NCBI GenBank assembly: GCA_947567595.1
Contig: CANOMQ010000036.1
Span: 1-42,383, forward strand
DNA: 42,383 nt
Direction: 5' to 3'
Source: an uncultured Lachnospiraceae bacterium
GTDB lineage: Bacteria; Bacillota; Clostridia; Lachnospirales; Lachnospiraceae
Positions within the stretch are counted from its first letter, which is position 1, and each line of letters opens with the position of its first letter. The position numbers and the translations under genes are program-made. Positions 37,991 to 42,383 of this stretch are shown piece by piece. The notes under the pieces are model-generated. The model saw only the letters and a list, made by a program, of their open reading frames with translations, made no database searches and was not told where the DNA came from.

Positions 37991-38527
37991 ATGAAAAACA
38001 AAAACGTAACCTTCATCACGCAGGCAGGCGCTATCGCCGCGCTGTACGTGGTACTGACACTGTTGGCAAACGCTTTGGGACTGGCAAACTATGCAATCCA
38101 AGTGCGGTTTTCGGAGGCGCTCACAATCCTCCCGTTCTTCACACCTGCCGCAATTCCCGGATTGTTCGTGGGCTGTCTGCTCAGCAACCTCATTACAGGC
38201 TGTGCGCCGATGGACGTTGTGTTCGGCTCGCTTGCGACACTCGCCGGAGCAATCGGAACGTATCAGCTTAGAAAGTACAAATGGCTTGCACCCGTGCCGC
38301 CAATCGTGGCAAACATCATCGTAGTGCCGCTGGTATTGGCGTATGTGTACCAGTTTGAGGGAAGCCTGATATTCTTTGCAATTACGGTAGCAATCGGCGA
38401 AATCATTTCATGTGGGGTATTTGGCATGATTTTGCTCAACGTGTTGAACAGATATGCAAGACAGATATTTCAGATACAAAATCAAAAACCTTCTAATAAT
38501 ATAATATATAAAAAATCCGCAGAATAG
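37991..38527 (+). CDS. queT: QueT-type queuosine precursor transporter
   Basis: A 178-aa integral membrane protein, the substrate-binding S-component of an ECF transporter for queuosine precursors. Five to six hydrophobic segments are visible, with the family words IQVRFSEALTILPFFTPAAIPGLFVGCLLSNLITGCAPMDVVFGSLATLAGAI. It needs the shared ECF energising module encoded elsewhere. The preQ1-like riboswitch directly upstream supports the substrate. The last ~20 residues (QNQKPSNNIIYKKSAE) are hydrophilic and cytoplasmic. Confidence 0.93.
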   Translation: MKNKNVTFITQAGAIAALYVVLTLLANALGLANYAIQVRFSEALTILPFFTPAAIPGLFVGCLLSNLITGCAPMDVVFGSLATLAGAIGTYQLRKYKWLAPVPPIVANIIVVPLVLAYVYQFEGSLIFFAITVAIGEIISCGVFGMILLNVLNRYARQIFQIQNQKPSNNIIYKKSAE

Positions 38528-38593
38528 CAGCCTCTTAACGAGAGAAACTGAAATCATATATTACTTTCCAAAGGCTGACTTACGATAAACAAA

Positions 38594-38636
38594 CCGATGG
38601 TGCAGATGAATTATAATCAAAGCCATCGGTTTTCTT
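38594..38636 (+). terminator. Terminator downstream of queT
   Basis: AAACCGATGG pairs with CCATCGGTTT and is followed by TCTTT. It ends the queT transcript before the next promoter. Confidence 0.75.
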
Positions 38637-38701
38637 TATCCAAATATTCAGGACACTTTCCACATAAATTTGCTTCTTCACCCTGCCACACCCAATAATG
38701 C

Positions 38702-38730
38702 TTGAAGTATTGAAAGTCCTTCTGTATAAT
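38702..38730 (+). promoter_or_regulatory. Promoter of the acyltransferase gene
   Basis: TTGAAG (38702-38707), 17 nt, TATAAT (38725-38730), ending 35 nt before the start codon. Confidence 0.65.
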
Positions 38731-38765
38731 GAGAAAAGAAAAACAAAATACTGGAGAACAAAACA

Positions 38766-39881
38766 ATGGATAAAATTTTTTCAAAAACCGAAATCAATAC
38801 AGGACGCCAAAGAGAATTTGATTACCTAAAGGGCATTTTCATGCTATTCATTTACCTCATTCACGCATTTCAGGCAACCGGTTCCGCGGAGGATACCCTT
38901 GCCCGCTGGATTTATATGTTTGCCACCATGTCCGGCGCGGCGATTTTCATTTTTGTAATGGGACTGGGAACGGTTTACGGCAGGCATACGACGCCGACGG
39001 ACTTTGCAAAAGGCGGCGTCCGCATGGTGATTTATCAATATTTGGATAACCTTGCGTATGTTGCCGCGCTGCTATTACCCTATCCTTTTGTTTCGGGACA
39101 ATTATCGGAAGCCGGTGTGGGAAACCTCAAGATGTTTGTGGTGAATTACTTACAATATATCAACATCTTTTTTATCACCGGAATTATTTACTTCGTGCTG
39201 GCATTGCTGAAAAAGCTACATATTAAAATCGTTTGGTATGCGCTGATTGGTGTGGTGGTCAGCATAGCGGCGCCGTTTATTTACGGGACACCCGTGAATA
39301 TACCAGTGGCCGGATACATCATGAAGCTTCTGATAGGGGAAGCGGATTTTGTTTCCTTCACGCCGCTCTTCTTCCTCTCCTATGCGCTGTTTGGCGTGTT
39401 CTTTGGCACAATCCTGCGGCATGTGAAGGATAAGGAGCAATTTTACAAAAAGCTGAGCATTCCCTGTGTTGCAATTGTTATTCTCTGGTGGGCAGCAGTG
39501 TTTATGAAATACGGTTCTGACACAACGGAACTGTGGACGGTGCTGAGTACCTCTTATTCAAGCCCGGGCTTTTTACATGTAGTGGCAAGCCTTGCGCACA
39601 TACTGCTTTTTGCTGCCGGCATTTTCTTCATCAATCAAATTTGCAGCAAGAAAAATGGGACGGACGTGCCGAAAAATCCTCTCGCAAAGCAGCTTTTGTA
39701 TTACAACACGCATATTTCAAAATATTATGCCATTCATGTACCAGTATATTTTGCGGCGTTCGCATTTCATAAATACGAAGGCTTTCAGAGCTACCAATGC
39801 TGGCTCCTCGCGCTATTGTCCATTGTCGTTACGGAGCTGATTGTCAGAGGGTATAACAGACTGTGTGAGAGAAAAGGCTAA
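38766..39881 (+). CDS. Membrane acyltransferase-like protein
   Basis: A 371-aa protein with about ten transmembrane segments. The start REFDYLKGIFMLFIYLIHAFQ fits the acyltransferase-3/DUF1624 group, where an N-terminal Arg/Asp and a His in the first helix take part in transfer of acyl groups to sugars or wall polymers. The rest is hydrophobic without other motifs. The substrate is unknown. ATG 38766 has GGAG. Confidence 0.75.
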   Translation: MDKIFSKTEINTGRQREFDYLKGIFMLFIYLIHAFQATGSAEDTLARWIYMFATMSGAAIFIFVMGLGTVYGRHTTPTDFAKGGVRMVIYQYLDNLAYVAALLLPYPFVSGQLSEAGVGNLKMFVVNYLQYINIFFITGIIYFVLALLKKLHIKIVWYALIGVVVSIAAPFIYGTPVNIPVAGYIMKLLIGEADFVSFTPLFFLSYALFGVFFGTILRHVKDKEQFYKKLSIPCVAIVILWWAAVFMKYGSDTTELWTVLSTSYSSPGFLHVVASLAHILLFAAGIFFINQICSKKNGTDVPKNPLAKQLLYYNTHISKYYAIHVPVYFAAFAFHKYEGFQSYQCWLLALLSIVVTELIVRGYNRLCERKG

Positions 39882-39883
39882 AT

Positions 39884-39953
39884 GCATTTCGTTCCTTTGC
39901 AGATGGCATTTCGTTCCCGTTTGGTTGATGATAAAGACACGCATTGCTATAAT
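39884..39953 (+). promoter_or_regulatory. Direct repeats plus promoter upstream of 40025
   Basis: GCATTTCGTTCC occurs at 39884-39895 and again at 39906-39917, 22 bp apart (two helical turns). Seven bases later comes TTGATG (-35, 39925-39930), then 17 nt and TATAAT (39948-39953). Pairs of ~9-bp direct repeats at 21-22 bp next to a weak -35 are the mark of LytTR-type response regulators such as AgrA. Confidence 0.6.
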
Positions 39954-40024
39954 GGAAACAGTTTTTATAAAAACAGGGTTAATAAAACCGAAAAAACGGC
40001 AATTGATACGAAAGGGTACGAAGT

Positions 40025-40639
40025 ATGAAAATTGAAGGAATTTTACCACAAACGGACAATACCATAAATGCATCACACAGCAATACAACATGCAGCAATG
40101 AATTTGACATTATGATGCAACAGCTCAATAAAGAAGCAACAATTGAGGAAATGCAGAAGGAGTTAGAGGAAAAATTCAACATTGACATTATTTTAACAGA
40201 GTATAGCTGCGAAAAAACGGACTCCGAAGCGGAAAACCACGATTTATCCATGCTAAAACAATATGATATAACCGGAGGACGCAACGTCATAATCTCCAAG
40301 AATACCCTCTTAAGAATGAAAACAGACAGCCGCTTCCGCCAAAAAGTATACAAATCAATTCAGGACATTCCTTGGCAAAGCAAAACGACAGGCGGCTGCG
40401 TCAAGGGGAATGGCGTGTTTATCCACGAAGACGGAACAGGCGGCTATTACTTGGAATTTGACTGGGGAGACGAAGAAGAGGATACAAAATCCGAGAAAGA
40501 AAAAACCGTATATTCTGACAATCCAAAAGAAGAAAATTTCAATACATTCCTGCCTGACGAACAAAACCACATGGAATTTCACACAGAAATCTATAACGCC
40601 CTAGCCGGAGCAGACTTCAAAGAAATGAGAAAAAGATAA
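40025..40639 (+). CDS. Hypothetical protein behind LytTR-like sites
   Basis: A 204-aa soluble acidic protein. The segment SRFRQKVYKSIQDIPWQSKTTGGCVKGNGVFIHEDGTGGYYLEFDWGDEEED looks conserved, and a family of unknown function in Lachnospiraceae seems likely, but I cannot name it. No signal peptide or membrane segment. The N-terminus MKIEGILPQ is reminiscent of 17721-18665 (MGINGIS). AAAGGGTACGAAGT lies before ATG 40025. The promoter features suggest control by an extracellular-signal response regulator. Confidence 0.65.
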   Translation: MKIEGILPQTDNTINASHSNTTCSNEFDIMMQQLNKEATIEEMQKELEEKFNIDIILTEYSCEKTDSEAENHDLSMLKQYDITGGRNVIISKNTLLRMKTDSRFRQKVYKSIQDIPWQSKTTGGCVKGNGVFIHEDGTGGYYLEFDWGDEEEDTKSEKEKTVYSDNPKEENFNTFLPDEQNHMEFHTEIYNALAGADFKEMRKR

Positions 40640-40656
40640 ACATTGGTTTACCGAGG

Positions 40657-40711
40657 TTGACAAAAATCCTAAATAAGACGTATAATTCCAACAAAGTCTT
40701 ACTTAGGATTT
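40657..40711 (+). promoter_or_regulatory. Promoter of the EcsC-family gene inside a long dyad
   Basis: TTGACA (-35, 40657-40662), 18 nt, TATAAT (-10, 40681-40686). AAATCCTAAATAAGAC (40664-40679) and its inverse with one mismatch, GTCTTACTTAGGATTT (40696-40711), flank the -10. Because the first arm lies upstream of the start of transcription, the dyad must act as DNA, i.e. as an operator. Confidence 0.7.
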
Positions 40712-40734
40712 TACTGTCAGGGAGGACAAATTTT

Positions 40735-41535
40735 ATGACAATAACGGGCTGGAACCGCAAAACACCTTTTCAAAAAGAATGGGAAGCGCTATGCAAAAGA
40801 GAAATGACCTTTTTGGAACGAAGGCGGCTCAAAAAAGAAACCGTGCTCAATCAGATGCTCGCCCAAAAAATTCCCGAGAAGCTTCAGCATACACTTGATT
40901 CTGCATTTGAGAAGGCTTTTCTGCTGATTTTTGAAAAAGGAACAGGTATTATTGAAAAAACATACCGCAAAGAGGATTTGAAAAATAAGCACAAGATAAA
41001 TCTTTACGCAGATGAGCTTTACCAAAATCGAAAATCCCTGCGCGTTTTTTCCAAAAATGCAGCGATGGCAGGCGTCAAAAATCAGGTCATTTCCGGTGCA
41101 GCAGGCATGGGAATGGGGTTTCTTGGAATTGGGATTCCTGACATTCCCGTTTTTACCGCGATGATTTTAAAGTGCATTTATGAAATTGCGCTGCATTACG
41201 GTTTTGAGTACGATTCGGACGCGGAAAAGTATTTTATTCTTTTGGTGATAGAAGGAGCCGTGTCCTACGGGGAGCACCTGATGGAGATTGACCAAAGGTT
41301 GGAGGATTTTATCCGCGCGCCGCGGCTTTTGCAGAACTATCAGCCAAGAGAGCAGATTGCCAAAACCAGTGGAATGCTTTCCAAGGAGCTGTTGTATATG
41401 AAGTTTTTACAGGGCATTCCGGTTGTCGGCGTTGTGGGCGGGGCGTATGACGTGATTTACATGAAGCAGATTTGCGCGTATGCCAAAATGAAGTATCAGA
41501 AACGCTTTTTATATACGTATAAAATACACGGTTGA
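40735..41535 (+). CDS. EcsC-family protein
   Basis: A 266-aa protein. The family core is in the second half: NAAMAGVKNQVISGAAGMGMGFLGIGIPDIPVFTAMILKCIYEIALHYGFEYDSDAEKYFILLVIEGAV, ending with FLQGIPVVGVVGGAYDVIYMKQICAYAKMKYQKRF. EcsC was named after the third gene of the Bacillus ecs ABC-transporter locus, and its role is unclear; glycine-rich stretches suggest membrane association. ATG 40735 has GGGAGG. A longer frame to 40657 covers the promoter and is not used. Confidence 0.88.
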   Translation: MTITGWNRKTPFQKEWEALCKREMTFLERRRLKKETVLNQMLAQKIPEKLQHTLDSAFEKAFLLIFEKGTGIIEKTYRKEDLKNKHKINLYADELYQNRKSLRVFSKNAAMAGVKNQVISGAAGMGMGFLGIGIPDIPVFTAMILKCIYEIALHYGFEYDSDAEKYFILLVIEGAVSYGEHLMEIDQRLEDFIRAPRLLQNYQPREQIAKTSGMLSKELLYMKFLQGIPVVGVVGGAYDVIYMKQICAYAKMKYQKRFLYTYKIHG

Positions 41536-41575
41536 AAACAGATAAGGAACGGTAGAAAAATAACAGGAGAACAGC

Positions 41576-41989
41576 ATGAACATTCTTATTATAGATGCAC
41601 AGGGCGGCGGAATTGGAAAACAGCTTGTTTCCGCGATAAAAAAGAATATGCCAACGGCGGTCATCACGGCAGTTGGGACAAACTCCGCGGCGACCGCGGC
41701 GATGATAAAAGCAGGTGCAGACAATGCGGCTACGGGGGAAAATGCCGTTGTTGTAAATAGTAGAAAGGCTGATGTGATTATCGGGCCAATCGGCATTGTG
41801 ATTGCAGATGCCCTTCTTGGTGAAATTACGCCGCTTATGGCAACCGCAGTTGCGCAAAGCCCGGCAAAGCGTATTCTCATTCCAATTAATCATTGTGATA
41901 ATATTGTCGTTGGGGTTGATGATTTGAGTATTGGAAAATTATTGCAAAATGTAATACAGGAATTGAACAAAATGCATTTACCTACATGA
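41576..41989 (+). CDS. DUF3842-family protein
   Basis: A 137-aa protein, the whole length of DUF3842: MNILIIDAQGGGIGKQLVSAIKK at the start, a Rossmann-like glycine-rich loop, then TAVGTNSAATAAMIKAGADNAATGENAVVVNSRKADVIIGPIGIVIADALLGEITP. This is a nucleotide-binding-like fold found mainly in Clostridia; the function is unknown. It begins 40 nt after the EcsC-family gene with AGGAG upstream, probably the same transcript. Confidence 0.93.
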   Translation: MNILIIDAQGGGIGKQLVSAIKKNMPTAVITAVGTNSAATAAMIKAGADNAATGENAVVVNSRKADVIIGPIGIVIADALLGEITPLMATAVAQSPAKRILIPINHCDNIVVGVDDLSIGKLLQNVIQELNKMHLPT

Positions 41990-42007
41990 AAGGAGCAATT
42001 ATACCAT

Positions 42008-42229
42008 ATGGGAGAGGCTGATATTCGAGTCAAAAATTTTATCAGGATAAATTCCGTATTTGCCCAATTATTTCGTGAGAGCGTTTTCAAAGGCAAAATG
42101 AAAATAGATCCTGATAAACTGAAAGAGCTTGACACTGTGAATCAGGAGACAGTTCGGCTTGAGGACGGGCAGCTTAAGGATTTAGAACGCTTAAGGGATA
42201 TACAAAAGATTACAATGCTGATGATATAA
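42008..42229 (+). pseudogene. N-terminal fragment of an Rpn-family gene
   Basis: A 73-codon frame with AAAGGAG before ATG 42008. ADIRVKNFIRINSVFAQLFRESVFKGKMKIDPDKLKELDTVNQETVRLEDG...LERLRDIQKITMLM reads like the first part of clostridial Rpn/PD-(D/E)XK proteins, in which VKNFI..N..FA.LF and the RLRD element precede the catalytic core. The frame stops where the core should begin. It could be expressed as a small protein but no nuclease activity is expected. Nothing gene-like follows to the window end. Confidence 0.6.
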
Positions 42230-42383
42230 GGAAGCTATAACAGGGATAAGCTTAAGACAGCCGTTGCAACACACCGCGAAACATGGTATGCTATAAGTGC
42301 AGCGAAAAAGGACAAAAGATATGTAGATTATATAGTGACTGCTCATTAACTAAAAAACCAATTAAATATTGAATTTTATAAGT

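Noticed and set aside
37754-38101. 115-aa frame on the minus strand across the queT promoter and riboswitch.
   Set aside because: No ribosome site, and it overlaps well supported regulatory elements and queT itself.

Overview
The window looks like chromosomal DNA of a Gram-positive anaerobe of the Clostridia, most likely Lachnospiraceae. I infer this from moderate GC, AGGAGG-type ribosome binding sites, clostridial protein families (PadR with a SEDS-type membrane protein, DUF3842, DUF3737, QueT, Rpn nucleases, ferredoxin-type aldo/keto reductase) and a chemoreceptor plus a sigma-D-like promoter that imply motility. No CRISPR array, rRNA operon or intact integrase is present.

Left edge (1-1260): a 3' half of a tRNA-Arg(CCT) gene without its 5' half, followed by the native terminator. 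This is the expected end (attL/attR) of an element lying left of the window. Next come a small ORF, tRNA-Lys, a small XRE regulator, a tRNA-Tyr gene whose T loop carries a ~54-nt palindromic insertion, and tRNA-Ser(GCT).

1.3-11.6 kb: ordinary metabolic and housekeeping genes (cupin, Rrf2 regulator, LysR regulator, Fe-S aldo/keto reductase with an MGMT-family DNA repair protein, DEDDh exonuclease, D-Ala-D-Ala carboxypeptidase, trmB), interrupted by degraded genes (Rpn nuclease, DUF3737) and a SUKH-like immunity candidate.

11.6-22.8 kb: small XRE protein, DUF89 protein, a PadR/SEDS-like operon with a clear operator, a Cache chemoreceptor, an unknown protein behind a sigma-D-like promoter, glyoxalase-family protein, lipoprotein, GNAT, a broken beta-lactamase-like gene, an intact Rpn nuclease and a membrane-anchored XRE regulator.

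22.8-34.5 kb: an accessory zone. Many small acidic proteins of immunity or unknown type (DUF6630-like, DUF6985-like, DUF3788, two SMI1/KNR4-like), macrodomain hydrolase with HxlR regulator, NUDIX, P-loop kinase-like protein and DUF3795, mixed with truncated, frameshifted or internally deleted genes.

34.5-42.4 kb: MarR-GNAT fusion behind two large operator repeats, a lipoprotein with a truncated signal peptide, a DUF4180 gene bracketed by inverted repeats, preQ1 riboswitch plus queT, a membrane acyltransferase, an unknown protein behind LytTR-like direct repeats, EcsC-family protein, DUF3842 and a 5' fragment of another Rpn gene.

Two themes cut across the regions. First, several genes retain both ends but have lost the middle, and four Rpn-family copies are present of which only one is intact. 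Second, a ~50-bp dispersed repeat occurs four times and a second hairpin repeat twice, all at gene ends. All family names come from reading the translations; no database search was run.
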